Positions 54,651 to 62,912 of a stretch of DNA of 64,000 nt are shown here, one piece after another. The DNA comes from Lachnospiraceae bacterium. Lineage in GTDB: Bacteria; Bacillota; Clostridia; Lachnospirales; Lachnospiraceae. A program made the translations under genes and the position numbers. Under the pieces are notes generated by a model, which was not told the origin of the DNA, did not search any database, and saw nothing but the letters and a program-made list of their open reading frames with translations. The stretch covers positions 1 through 64,000 of the forward strand of contig CAJSZQ010000005.1 of assembly GCA_910574185.1 (NCBI GenBank). Reading direction: 5' to 3'. Numbering within the stretch: the first letter of the stretch is position 1; each line of letters begins with the position of its first letter.

Positions 54651-55999
54651 CAAAGGTTATTACATATGGTACGTTTGATTTATTCCATGAAGGTCATTAT
54701 CGCCTTCTACAGAGGGCAAAAAAACTTGGGGATTATCTAATTGTTGGAGTAACAACAGAGGAATATGATCGGACAAGAGGTAAATTGAATGTGATTGATT
54801 CTCTAATGACCAGAATGGAGAATGTAAAGAAAACAGGATTTGCGGATGAGATTATTATTGAAGAGTCTACAGGGCAGAAGTTCCATGATATACAAAAATA
54901 TAAGGTTGATATCTTTACGGTTGGTTCGGACTGGACTGGGCAATTTGATTATCTGAAGGATTATTGTAAGGTTGTATACCTGGAGAGAACGAAGAATATT
55001 TCAAGTACGATGCTTCGCACCCAAAATAAACGGATACAAAGAATTGGAATTATAGGAACGGGAAGAATTGCCGGACGTTTTATACCAGAGGCGAAGTTAG
55101 TAAGCGGAGTAAGTACACAGGGAGTATATAATCCTCATATGGAAAGTGCGGTACGATTTGCGAAAAGATGGGAAATAGACGCATACAGGAGTCTGGAAGA
55201 GTTTTATACTGCGGTAGACGCAGTCTATATTGCTTCACCTCATGAGACGCATTATGGATATATAAAATCTGCGCTGGAGCATGGAAAACATGTGTTGTGT
55301 GAAAAGCCCATGGTGCTGGATATGAAGCAGGCAGAGGAACTGTTTGAGTATGCAAAGGAACGGGAGTTAGTACTCATTGAAGGAATTAAGACGGCATATT
55401 GTCCGGGGTTTTCAAGTTTGTTAGGGGTTGCCTGTAGCGGGTTGATTGGGAGTATAAGGAATGTTGAAGCATGCTTCACAAAATTAGAGAATCCGAATTT
55501 TAGAGAACTGACAGATTTACAATATGGTGGAAGTTTTACGGAACTGGGAAGCCATGTTATGTTGCCGATAATTAAATTGTTTGGAAAAGAATATGAAGAG
55601 ATTACTTTTCATTCGATTAATGATGAACGTGGGCTTGATTTATTTACAAGGGTTGTATTTAAATATCCGAACGGTTTAGCAACGGCGACTTGTGGTCTCG
55701 GGGTTAAATCTGAAGGAAGGCTTCTGGTCGCGGGGACTAAGGGATATATTGTTGCAGAAGCGCCTTGGTGGAAAACGACATATTATGAGGTTCATTATGA
55801 GGACCCTGGAAAAGTGGATAAATTCTCAGACCGTTTTCTTGGTGAGGGACTTAGGTATGAGGTTAGTGACTTCCTGTCTATGATTAATGGAAGCAGTAAG
55901 AATGAATTTAAGCTAACACGTGGAGAATCAATTGCTATGGCAGGAATAATGGAGAAGTTTCTGAAGGAGAACAGGTATCATGAAAATATGGGCGCATAG
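54647..55999 (+). CDS. fusion of cytidylyltransferase (TagD-like) and Gfo/Idh/MocA oxidoreductase
   Basis: A 450-residue two-domain enzyme. Residues 1-~130 are a nucleotidyltransferase with the HxGH motif in TYGTFDLFHEGHYRLLQRAKKLGD and the ISSTMLR end, as in glycerol-3-phosphate cytidylyltransferase. Residues ~135-450 are a Gfo/Idh/MocA dehydrogenase (RIGIIGTGRIAGRF, then the CEKP motif in HGKHVLCEKPMVLDMKQAEELF). The fusion suggests a reductase that makes a polyol (phosphate) and a transferase that activates it as a CDP-polyol for the transferases at 52110 and 61616. The ATG overlaps the upstream stop. The exact polyol is unknown. Confidence 0.85.
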   Translation: MTKVITYGTFDLFHEGHYRLLQRAKKLGDYLIVGVTTEEYDRTRGKLNVIDSLMTRMENVKKTGFADEIIIEESTGQKFHDIQKYKVDIFTVGSDWTGQFDYLKDYCKVVYLERTKNISSTMLRTQNKRIQRIGIIGTGRIAGRFIPEAKLVSGVSTQGVYNPHMESAVRFAKRWEIDAYRSLEEFYTAVDAVYIASPHETHYGYIKSALEHGKHVLCEKPMVLDMKQAEELFEYAKERELVLIEGIKTAYCPGFSSLLGVACSGLIGSIRNVEACFTKLENPNFRELTDLQYGGSFTELGSHVMLPIIKLFGKEYEEITFHSINDERGLDLFTRVVFKYPNGLATATCGLGVKSEGRLLVAGTKGYIVAEAPWWKTTYYEVHYEDPGKVDKFSDRFLGEGLRYEVSDFLSMINGSSKNEFKLTRGESIAMAGIMEKFLKENRYHENMGA

Positions 56000-56705
56000 A
56001 GGTTGCAGTCAGATGTATCCGGAGAATACATTGCTGGCATTTGGGAAAGCGGCTGGAATAGAGGGGCTTACGGGAATTGAACTTGATATTCAGCTTACGA
56101 AGGACGGTTATCTGGTGGTATTTCATGATGAAAGAGTAGAGAGAACTACAGATGGAATTGGTGAATTGAGACAGTATACATTGGCTGAAGTGAAAAGACT
56201 TCATATTGATGCAGGTGGTGGAAAATATGAGCAGATTCCTGCTATGGAGGAAGTATTGGAGTTTCTTGAAGATAAGTTAAAAGAGGGGTTGAAGCTTAAT
56301 ATAGAGCTGAAGAATAGTGTATTTCCATATGAAGGAATAGAAGAGAAGATTGTTAATCTTGTATATCGTTTTGGTTTACAGGATAGAATTATTTATTCTT
56401 CATTTAGTGCTTTGTCGCTTGAACGGATTAAGAAGCTTGATCCAAAAGCGAAGATAGGGATTCTTGATACAAAGGTGTCTGATTGTCTGTATAAGCTGAA
56501 AGGCGGTTGTGGGGCGGATGCGCTGCATCCTTACTGGAAAGAGATGGATCTGCCAAAGGAGAGGTTGGAGGGTTATGTGGTAAGAGCATGGCTTACAGGT
56601 CATCTATATCCAGAAAAATCTACAGGAAATTTATTGAATTTAGATATGTTGAAACAACAAGGGATAACAGATGTATTTTTAAATGAACCGGAGAGGTATT
56701 TATAA
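55980..56705 (+). CDS. glycerophosphodiester phosphodiesterase family protein
   Basis: A 241-residue GDPD. It opens with the catalytic pattern KIWAHRGCSQMYPENTLLAF, followed by GIELDIQLTKDGYLVVFHDERVERTTDG with the metal ligands Glu, Asp and His. It lacks a signal peptide, so it is cytoplasmic. It overlaps the previous gene by 20 bp, which indicates tight coupling. It may recycle or trim glycerophosphodiesters linked to the phosphopolyol polymer made by its neighbours. Confidence 0.92.
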   Translation: MKIWAHRGCSQMYPENTLLAFGKAAGIEGLTGIELDIQLTKDGYLVVFHDERVERTTDGIGELRQYTLAEVKRLHIDAGGGKYEQIPAMEEVLEFLEDKLKEGLKLNIELKNSVFPYEGIEEKIVNLVYRFGLQDRIIYSSFSALSLERIKKLDPKAKIGILDTKVSDCLYKLKGGCGADALHPYWKEMDLPKERLEGYVVRAWLTGHLYPEKSTGNLLNLDMLKQQGITDVFLNEPERYL

Positions 56706-56716
56706 AATAAATGTCC

Positions 56717-56743
56717 TAAAGAAAAAAGGGAAATTGTCGATAT
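56717..56743 (+). promoter_or_regulatory. sigma-D (sigma-28) promoter of the exported-protein trio
   Basis: TAAA (56717-56720), a 15-nt spacer, GTCGATAT (56736-56743). The spacer is A/G-rich like that at 51917, and both promoters continue with AAAT after the -10. It lies ~200 bp before the gene at 56943. Confidence 0.85.
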
Positions 56744-56942
56744 AAATATTATAGAAGATTGATAAAAAAAAGTATTCATTTAGTTTACGTTAGTGGTTAA
56801 GTGTTTTCTCACAACTTTTGTGAAATTGCAAAATTTGTTTTATCAGGGGTAGGAAAATATAAATGTATGCAGATATAATTAGTATATATATATTATTATA
56901 TAAGCAATGAAAGGAAGATTGAGAAAGGAGGAACACCATAAT

Positions 56943-57806
56943 ATGCTTAAACCAGAAATAAATCGTATTATTTCTGTAGTACTTTTTGCAACTGTGGTAA
57001 CCATAACGTTATCTGTAGGTACACAAAGAGTTATAGCAAATGAAGACGTTGCTTTAGAAACTGAGGAGAATGAAGAAGTAATAGACTCTACGGCGGTAAT
57101 AGTTTCTGTCCCAATTTATAATTATGATATTGCGGATATTGTAGTACCAACTTCCTATGCTGTGGCGCTTAATCCATATGAACTACCTATCAAAATAAGT
57201 AGCGATACTGTGTCTACGGCACAGGTTATATCTCAAAATTATGGGATTGTTAATAAGAGTACGAGAGATAAAGTTGTAACGACGACGCTTAAGATAGAAG
57301 ATGAAAATGCTGGGAAGATTGTGTTTGCAAAGTCTAAAGAGGATGTTCTGAAAGCAGATAAAGATACGTATGCCGTATATTTAGCAATGGTTCCTGCAGA
57401 TGCAACAGGGATTAAGATTAATGGTTTCGATGTAGATAAAGATACATCTGCAGAAGTATTGACGAGTGTTTCAATGAGCAAGTCTGAAGATAACGCGATT
57501 GCATTACAGGAGGGAGAAAATAATATCTCATTTAAACTGTCCAAAGCAGTATATGGATTTGATGGAAATGAAGGAATTATGCTTGAAGATGCAGATAACA
57601 TTAATGCAGATAAAGTTCCCGAATTAGCAGATTTAGCGGCTGATAATGCAGGAGTGACAGCGTTTACTTTTGACGGGGTGATGAATCCTAAAGCAGACTG
57701 GTCGAAATTATCTAAAGGTGTGAAAATATCAGTTACTTACAAATATGAGAATGCGACAGGTGATGAGGTAGTTGCTGATGGTACGGGAGCCATGGTCTCA
57801 AAATAA
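56943..57806 (+). CDS. secreted protein, paralogue 1 of an uncharacterised family
   Basis: A 287-residue exported protein. An N-terminal signal region (IISVVLFATVVTITLSVGTQ) ends near VIANED. The mature part is mostly predicted strand. It shares with the gene at 58486 the blocks PIY(N/S)(Y/F)D, D(I/V)VVPT, (A/V)xxAxNPxxL, SQNYGI(V/L)NKS, DKxV, ADK(D/E)TYA and F(T/D)(F)(D/G)GxxNxKADW(S/T)KL and the ending GTGAM. No sortase motif or lipobox is seen. The ATG at 56943 follows AGGAGG by about 11 nt. Its promoter is sigma-D type, so export at the motile stage is expected. The function is unknown. Confidence 0.75.
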   Translation: MLKPEINRIISVVLFATVVTITLSVGTQRVIANEDVALETEENEEVIDSTAVIVSVPIYNYDIADIVVPTSYAVALNPYELPIKISSDTVSTAQVISQNYGIVNKSTRDKVVTTTLKIEDENAGKIVFAKSKEDVLKADKDTYAVYLAMVPADATGIKINGFDVDKDTSAEVLTSVSMSKSEDNAIALQEGENNISFKLSKAVYGFDGNEGIMLEDADNINADKVPELADLAADNAGVTAFTFDGVMNPKADWSKLSKGVKISVTYKYENATGDEVVADGTGAMVSK

Positions 57807-57944
57807 ACTTAAAAAAATGAAAGTGTATAGACATTGAAGTTAATGGGGGTTTTGTAACTAGCAGGAAAAGCGGCTGAATAGCTGCAAAGTATTATTTTAT
57901 TCAGATATGAATATAACATTCATATAGAGATAGGAGTTGTAAAG

Positions 57945-58463
57945 ATGACCAGCCAAAAAAAAAGCGGAGTCCATTCTAAAAAGAAAGTTATCATTATCAT
58001 TGCTTTTGTTCTATTACTTGCGGCATTAGTGGTATGTATTGTTTTACTGTTAAAACGGAATGAGGAGACGAAAGAACCTCTGGAACGGGGATTCGTGGAT
58101 GAAGATAATGCAGATTATATTATGGATGATATGGCGGATAAAGTTGCAGAGGGTATGTTTGAATGTAAGATGAGTACCACTTGGACTTTTGAAAATTCTG
58201 ATGCGGTTTCTCAAAATGCATACGTTGCCAATGTGGAGAGTAATAGATATACGATTTGTTTTGACGTATATGAAGCAGAGACAAATGAGCTTTTATATTC
58301 TTCTCCATTGCTTCCAGTAGGAACGGATTTTAATGATGTGAAGCTGGAGAAAGAGTTGTCTGCAGGTGATTATGATGCGGTGGTGATGTATACTTTGGTT
58401 GATGATAATAATGAGGAGGTGAGCACTGTAGGTTTCAATATTACAATTTCTATCATACATTAA
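57945..58463 (+). CDS. membrane-anchored protein of the exported trio
   Basis: A 172-residue protein with a basic N-terminus, one transmembrane helix (VIIIIAFVLLLAALVVCIVLLL) and an extracellular domain of ~125 residues, predicted beta-sandwich. Its motifs are MSTTWTFENSDAVSQNAYVANVESN, ELLYSSPLLPVGTDFNDVKLEKELSAGDYDAVV and a final FNITISII. It lies between the two secreted paralogues and 22 bp before the second, so the three genes are probably one transcript. It could anchor or cap the secreted paralogues at the surface (inference). The family is not one I can name. Confidence 0.7.
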   Translation: MTSQKKSGVHSKKKVIIIIAFVLLLAALVVCIVLLLKRNEETKEPLERGFVDEDNADYIMDDMADKVAEGMFECKMSTTWTFENSDAVSQNAYVANVESNRYTICFDVYEAETNELLYSSPLLPVGTDFNDVKLEKELSAGDYDAVVMYTLVDDNNEEVSTVGFNITISIIH

Positions 58464-58485
58464 TTTGAATTTAAAGGAGGAAAAA

Positions 58486-59613
58486 ATGAAAACAAAAATG
58501 ATGAAAAGAACAATGGCAGTTGCATTGAGTGCAACAATGATTATGGGAATGTCTGTAACAGCTTTAGCCGCAGATACTACAACAGGAACAACAGGAACCG
58601 CACCGATTTATAGTTTTGATGTTGAGGATGTTGTAGTGCCTACAAAATTCGTGACAGCATTTAATCCAGATGGATTAACGGTTAATACTGGAGGTTCAAC
58701 AACTTCTACAGATCAAGTATTGTCTCAGAATTATGGAATTTTAAATAAGAGTTCAAAGGATAAGCTTGTAACAGTTGAATTAAAGGTTACAGATGAAAAT
58801 ACTGGTGCAGAAAAAGTTACTTTTGTTGATACGGATGATGAAGTGACTTCGGCAGATAAGGAAACATATGCAATGCATTTGATAGCTATTCCTGCAGATA
58901 CGACTGAAGTTCAGGTAGGAGATACCCCTGCCTCTGCTGATGAGAGTACAGATGCAACAGCTCTGGGCAAGGTTACTATGACAAAAGCAGCAGACGGTAA
59001 AGAAGTAACACTGAAGGCTGGTAATAATCATATAGGATTTAAACTTGATAAAGCTACATATAGTCCGATAAGTGGTAGTGAGGTTACATTAGGAACTACA
59101 GAGACGAATGATGTCACAGCTAATTATGAAATAACGGCTGTAGCTGGCGCAGGTAAGGGAATTACAGCTTTTACATTTGGCGGCAAGCTGAATGAAAAAG
59201 CTGACTGGACTAAGTTGGCAAGCGGAATAAAGCTTGAAGCTACTTATAGTTTTGCTAACGCTGAAACTACTGATACAGTTATTAGTGGAACAGGAGCTAT
59301 GATTGAAGTTAGCAAGGAGCCTACCTTTACTACTGGTACAGAAATTGGCGTAATTGATCTTGATGCTGGATTAGGTGATAAAGCTTTTGCAAGTATTGTG
59401 AAGGTGACGGGGCCTTGGCAGGGAAGTGATTTTGATTTAACATCATTTGTAACGGTTGCTGATGATAAGTCTAATATCACAATTGATCAGGAGACATTAG
59501 GCGGTTGGGCTACGAATGGAATTAATCCGACAATATCTATCACATATATGAATGCAAGTGGTGAAGAAAAAGAAGCAACAGTGGTATTGTTGACGTATGA
59601 TGCAACAAATTAA
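58486..59613 (+). CDS. secreted protein, paralogue 2 of the exported family
   Basis: A 375-residue exported protein. The classic signal peptide ends ALAAD (TMAVALSATMIMGMSVTALA). The first ~245 mature residues align with the gene at 56943 (APIYSFDVEDVVVPTKF, LSQNYGILNKSSKDKLV, KADWTKL, SGTGAM). A further ~95-residue C-terminal module (VIDLDAGLGDKAFASIVKVTGPW, FVTVADDKSNITID) is absent from the paralogue. Acidic, Thr-rich composition with no Cys suggests a repetitive extracellular beta protein. AGGAGG sits upstream of the ATG at 58486. Function unknown; surface or flagellum-associated structure is a guess. Confidence 0.75.
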   Translation: MKTKMMKRTMAVALSATMIMGMSVTALAADTTTGTTGTAPIYSFDVEDVVVPTKFVTAFNPDGLTVNTGGSTTSTDQVLSQNYGILNKSSKDKLVTVELKVTDENTGAEKVTFVDTDDEVTSADKETYAMHLIAIPADTTEVQVGDTPASADESTDATALGKVTMTKAADGKEVTLKAGNNHIGFKLDKATYSPISGSEVTLGTTETNDVTANYEITAVAGAGKGITAFTFGGKLNEKADWTKLASGIKLEATYSFANAETTDTVISGTGAMIEVSKEPTFTTGTEIGVIDLDAGLGDKAFASIVKVTGPWQGSDFDLTSFVTVADDKSNITIDQETLGGWATNGINPTISITYMNASGEEKEATVVLLTYDATN

Positions 59614-59651
59614 AGTATTTGAATTTATAGTTATATGTAAATTATAAACAG

Positions 59652-59696
59652 TCCCTGATAGAAGTAAAAAGTAATTACTGATACTTTTATCAGGGA
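59652..59696 (+). terminator. stem-loop after the exported trio
   Basis: A 14-bp stem with one mismatch or wobble, TCCCTGATAGAAGT / ACTTTTATCAGGGA, starting ~40 bp after the stop. There is no T-run after it, so it may be an attenuator or mRNA 3'-end stabiliser rather than a full stop. Confidence 0.55.
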
Positions 59697-59714
59697 TATT
59701 GGAGAGATGGTAAG

Positions 59715-60422
59715 ATGAAAGCATTGATTTTAGCGGCAGGTATGGGGACAAGATTAGCTCCATTAACCGATAATTGTCCAAAAGCATTAGTTAAAGTAAA
59801 CGGGGAATCTATTATTTTAAAGCAGATTCAGAATTTATATGATAATGATGTAAGAGATATAACTGTTATAGCCGGGTATAAAGCAGAACTTTTGCAAGAA
59901 ACTGTTTTTAATAAGTATCCAGAAATTAATATTATAAGCAGTGTAGATTATGCTGTTACAAATAATATGTATTCGGCTTATCTGGCAAGAAAGATTATAG
60001 GGGATGAGGAATTTTTAATGATGAATGCAGATGTCTTTTGTGATGCATCTGTAGTTTCTGGATTATTAGATTTTGATGCGCCTAATGCAATAGTGACGGA
60101 AATTGGAAATTATATAGATGAATCTATGAAAGTTATTCAAAGAGACGGAAGGATTGTTAGAATAGCAAAGACCATTACAAAAGAAGAGGCGTTTGGGGTA
60201 TCTATAGATATATACAAGTTTTCCAGAGAAGGAGCAAGGGTATTTTTTGGAAAATGTGCTGAATATATAGAAGAAAAAAAAGAATTAAAGTTGTGGAGTG
60301 AAGTTGCACTGAATGATATTTTGTCGGAAGTTGTATTCAAAGCTTGTCCATTAGTTGGAAGGTGGATTGAAATTGATAATCACGATGATTTGTCAGATGC
60401 GGAAAAACTATTTGCTAAATGA
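59715..60422 (+). CDS. sugar/choline-phosphate nucleotidyltransferase (LicC-like)
   Basis: A 235-residue NTP-transferase. It opens ALILAAGMGTRLAPLTDNCPKALVKVNG, the nucleotide-binding signature. A YAVTNNMYSAYLAR segment and WIEIDNHDDLSDAEKL at the end recall LicC-type CTP:phosphocholine or CTP:polyol-phosphate cytidylyltransferases. In this cluster it could activate a second decorating group. The exact substrate is not determinable here. Confidence 0.85.
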   Translation: MKALILAAGMGTRLAPLTDNCPKALVKVNGESIILKQIQNLYDNDVRDITVIAGYKAELLQETVFNKYPEINIISSVDYAVTNNMYSAYLARKIIGDEEFLMMNADVFCDASVVSGLLDFDAPNAIVTEIGNYIDESMKVIQRDGRIVRIAKTITKEEAFGVSIDIYKFSREGARVFFGKCAEYIEEKKELKLWSEVALNDILSEVVFKACPLVGRWIEIDNHDDLSDAEKLFAK

Positions 60423-60470
60423 TTATAGTAATATTAAGTATTAAAACATTTAGTAGGGAGAATTGTAAAA

Positions 60471-61619
60471 ATGATAGATAAATCGTTAAGCGAGAGTTGG
60501 TATGATTTAGATACAGTAATTGTGTACGGAATGGGAGTAGTGGCAAGTCGTTTTGTAGACAAAATAATACAAGATTTCCAGGTCCCTTACATTATTGATA
60601 ATAAAAAATACGGAACGAGTTATAATAATATTCCAATAGTAGCATATGAAGAGATTAAAGAAAAAGTACTAAAAAAAGAATACAAGATTGTAGTAACAAC
60701 GGCTGGAGCAACCTATAGTGGTATTCAACAAACATTGGAAAGGGATGGCTTGGCAGAAGAAGAAGATTTTTGCCATATAGAGCAATTTGCGGTTGAATGG
60801 TATCGAATGAACCGAAAGCAGACAAATATTATTGAGGTTCATACAGCAGTGACTACAAGGTGCACATTAAATTGTAAAAATTGTAATATGTTTATGCCAT
60901 ATTATCCTCAAGACAGATGGAAGAATTATACATTTAATGAAATGAAAGAAGATATAGATCTTATGCTAAAATATGTAGATTATATTTTCTGGTATATTTT
61001 TTTGGGTGGGGAGCCTTTTTTGAATAAAGAATTAAAAAATATTATTGCATATATTGGTGAAAAATATTCCGATAAAGTTGGCCATATGGGTATTACAACA
61101 AACGGAACAATAATACCTGATGATGAAACATTAGTGCAGATTAAAAAGTATAAGGTCAGAATATCAATTAGCGACTATACAAAGACTGTATTTTATGAAG
61201 AAAAAATGGTGAAATTTTTAAATAAATTAGATGAATGGGGAATTTGGTATATAAAAAACCAAATGTCAGATTGGAAAGATTTTGGTTTCCCCCGGGAACC
61301 ATTTCAGTGGGGTGAAGACGAAGCGAGTTCGCATATGAGAAGTTGTTCGCCCCTTTTTCATGGTGTAAATGATAAAAAACTTTATTATTGTCATGTTATT
61401 TGGAGCGCAGAAAAGGCTGGATTATATGTTAATCCAGAGCAGGATTATATTAAACTTACAGAGCTTGACTGCAATAAAGAATCTGATAAAGAAAGAGTTA
61501 GTGAATATTGTCGGGGTAAGTGTAAAGACGGATTCCTGAGATTTTGTATGTTGTGTGGCGGGTGTGGCGCAGATAATAAAAAAATTATACCAGTAGGAAT
61601 ACAGGAAGAAAGAAAATGA
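60471..61619 (+). CDS. radical SAM enzyme with N-terminal Rossmann-like domain
   Basis: A 382-residue protein. Residues ~10-105 look like a small nucleotide-binding-type domain (VIVYGMGVVASRFVDKI, YIIDNKKYG, PIVAYEEIKE). Then comes the canonical radical SAM motif CTLNCKNC with GGEPFLNKEL downstream. The Cys-rich end (CRGKCKDGF, CMLCGGCGADNK) could bind auxiliary Fe-S clusters, SPASM-like. It overlaps the next gene by ATGA. Likely modifies a precursor of the surface polymer or a peptide; no substrate can be named. Confidence 0.85.
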   Translation: MIDKSLSESWYDLDTVIVYGMGVVASRFVDKIIQDFQVPYIIDNKKYGTSYNNIPIVAYEEIKEKVLKKEYKIVVTTAGATYSGIQQTLERDGLAEEEDFCHIEQFAVEWYRMNRKQTNIIEVHTAVTTRCTLNCKNCNMFMPYYPQDRWKNYTFNEMKEDIDLMLKYVDYIFWYIFLGGEPFLNKELKNIIAYIGEKYSDKVGHMGITTNGTIIPDDETLVQIKKYKVRISISDYTKTVFYEEKMVKFLNKLDEWGIWYIKNQMSDWKDFGFPREPFQWGEDEASSHMRSCSPLFHGVNDKKLYYCHVIWSAEKAGLYVNPEQDYIKLTELDCNKESDKERVSEYCRGKCKDGFLRFCMLCGGCGADNKKIIPVGIQEERK

Positions 61620-62866
61620 GTGAGAAGGTTTATATACAATATCGAAAATTAAAAGCGTTTGGAAATCGAATATGTTTTGCGCTTTGTAGAATTTTTCCTA
61701 TTAGGAAAAATCGAATTAGTGTATGTACATTTGAAGGAAAAAGTGGGTTTGGGTGTAATCCGAAATACATAGTTGAGGAGTTACATAAGAGAAATAAAGA
61801 ATATGTATTTATATGGTTTGTGAATGATATGTATAAGGAATTTCCAGCTTATATAAAAAAGGTTCCAAATACACTATGGAGCAGAGCATACTGGCTTTCT
61901 ACGTCTAAAATTTGGATTGATAATTATCGAAAACCGTATGGTACATGTAAGAGAAGAGGACAATATTATATTAATACATGGCATGGAAATATAACATTTA
62001 AAAGTATTGGATTGTGGAGAGGGGCGGCATTTTCAAAAATGGCGTATCTTGTAAGTAAAAATGACTCGGCTATGATTGATAATGTTGTAATAGATTCCGA
62101 ATGGTGTGCAAAGGTTTATCCGAAGGGAATGCTCTATAATGGGAATTATCTTAAGGTGGGAGCGCCCAGATGCGATGCGCTATATGGTGATAAGACAAAA
62201 TATAAAGAAAAATTTTATCAGAGATACGGGCTTGATAAAGAAAGCAGAATAGTTATGTTTGCTCCCACGTTTCGGGAAAAGTCAATAAAAGGGAAACGGA
62301 CAGTCTACTCAGAGGCATGGACATTAGACTTTAGTCGATTACTCAATATCTTGGAAAAAAAGTTTGGTGGTAAATGGTATCTTTGTTTGAGACTGCATCC
62401 TCAGTTGGCTTCTAATATCAACGAATATAAGGAACCGTCCGTACAGGGACGAATGATTGACGTTAGTCATTTAGATGATATGTATGAGATATTAGCGGCA
62501 GTGGATGTTTTTATAACAGATTATTCCTGCGCAGCAATGGAAGCAGGTTTTGCCCGTATACCGGTATTTCTTTATGCGGATGATATTGAACAGTATCTAA
62601 ACGATAGAGGAAGTATGATGTGGGATATGTCGGGTGATTCAAAGAAGCAGATAACGAATAACAAAAAGATGACGCCAGACATAGATGTAATACTTCCATA
62701 TCCGATGGCTCAAAATAATGACGAGATTGAGGAAAATATCATGAAGTTTGATGAAAAAAAGTATTTAGTTATGTTGGAAGAATTTGAAAAAGGGGTTCAA
62801 TTGGTCTTTGATGGAAAAGCAAGTGAAAAAGTAGCTGATGAAATAGAAAAGTATATGCAGGCGTAA
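61616..62866 (+). CDS. CDP-glycerol:poly(glycerophosphate) glycerophosphotransferase-like protein
   Basis: A 416-residue TagF/TagB-family transferase. The family blocks are EYVFIWFVNDMYKEFP, KIWIDNYRKP, YINTWHGN, VVIDSEWCAKVY, MFAPTFREK, RLHPQLASN and DVFITDYSCAAMEAG, with VFLYADD. It adds glycerol- or ribitol-phosphate units from CDP-polyols to a glycan. The start overlaps the radical SAM gene stop. It is a second transferase in the cluster besides that at 52110, and the fused cytidylyltransferase probably supplies its donor. Confidence 0.92.
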   Translation: MSEKVYIQYRKLKAFGNRICFALCRIFPIRKNRISVCTFEGKSGFGCNPKYIVEELHKRNKEYVFIWFVNDMYKEFPAYIKKVPNTLWSRAYWLSTSKIWIDNYRKPYGTCKRRGQYYINTWHGNITFKSIGLWRGAAFSKMAYLVSKNDSAMIDNVVIDSEWCAKVYPKGMLYNGNYLKVGAPRCDALYGDKTKYKEKFYQRYGLDKESRIVMFAPTFREKSIKGKRTVYSEAWTLDFSRLLNILEKKFGGKWYLCLRLHPQLASNINEYKEPSVQGRMIDVSHLDDMYEILAAVDVFITDYSCAAMEAGFARIPVFLYADDIEQYLNDRGSMMWDMSGDSKKQITNNKKMTPDIDVILPYPMAQNNDEIEENIMKFDEKKYLVMLEEFEKGVQLVFDGKASEKVADEIEKYMQA

Positions 62867-62912
62867 TACTAAGACTTTCTGCATGAGACGTAGATAATGA
62901 AAAGGAGTAGAT

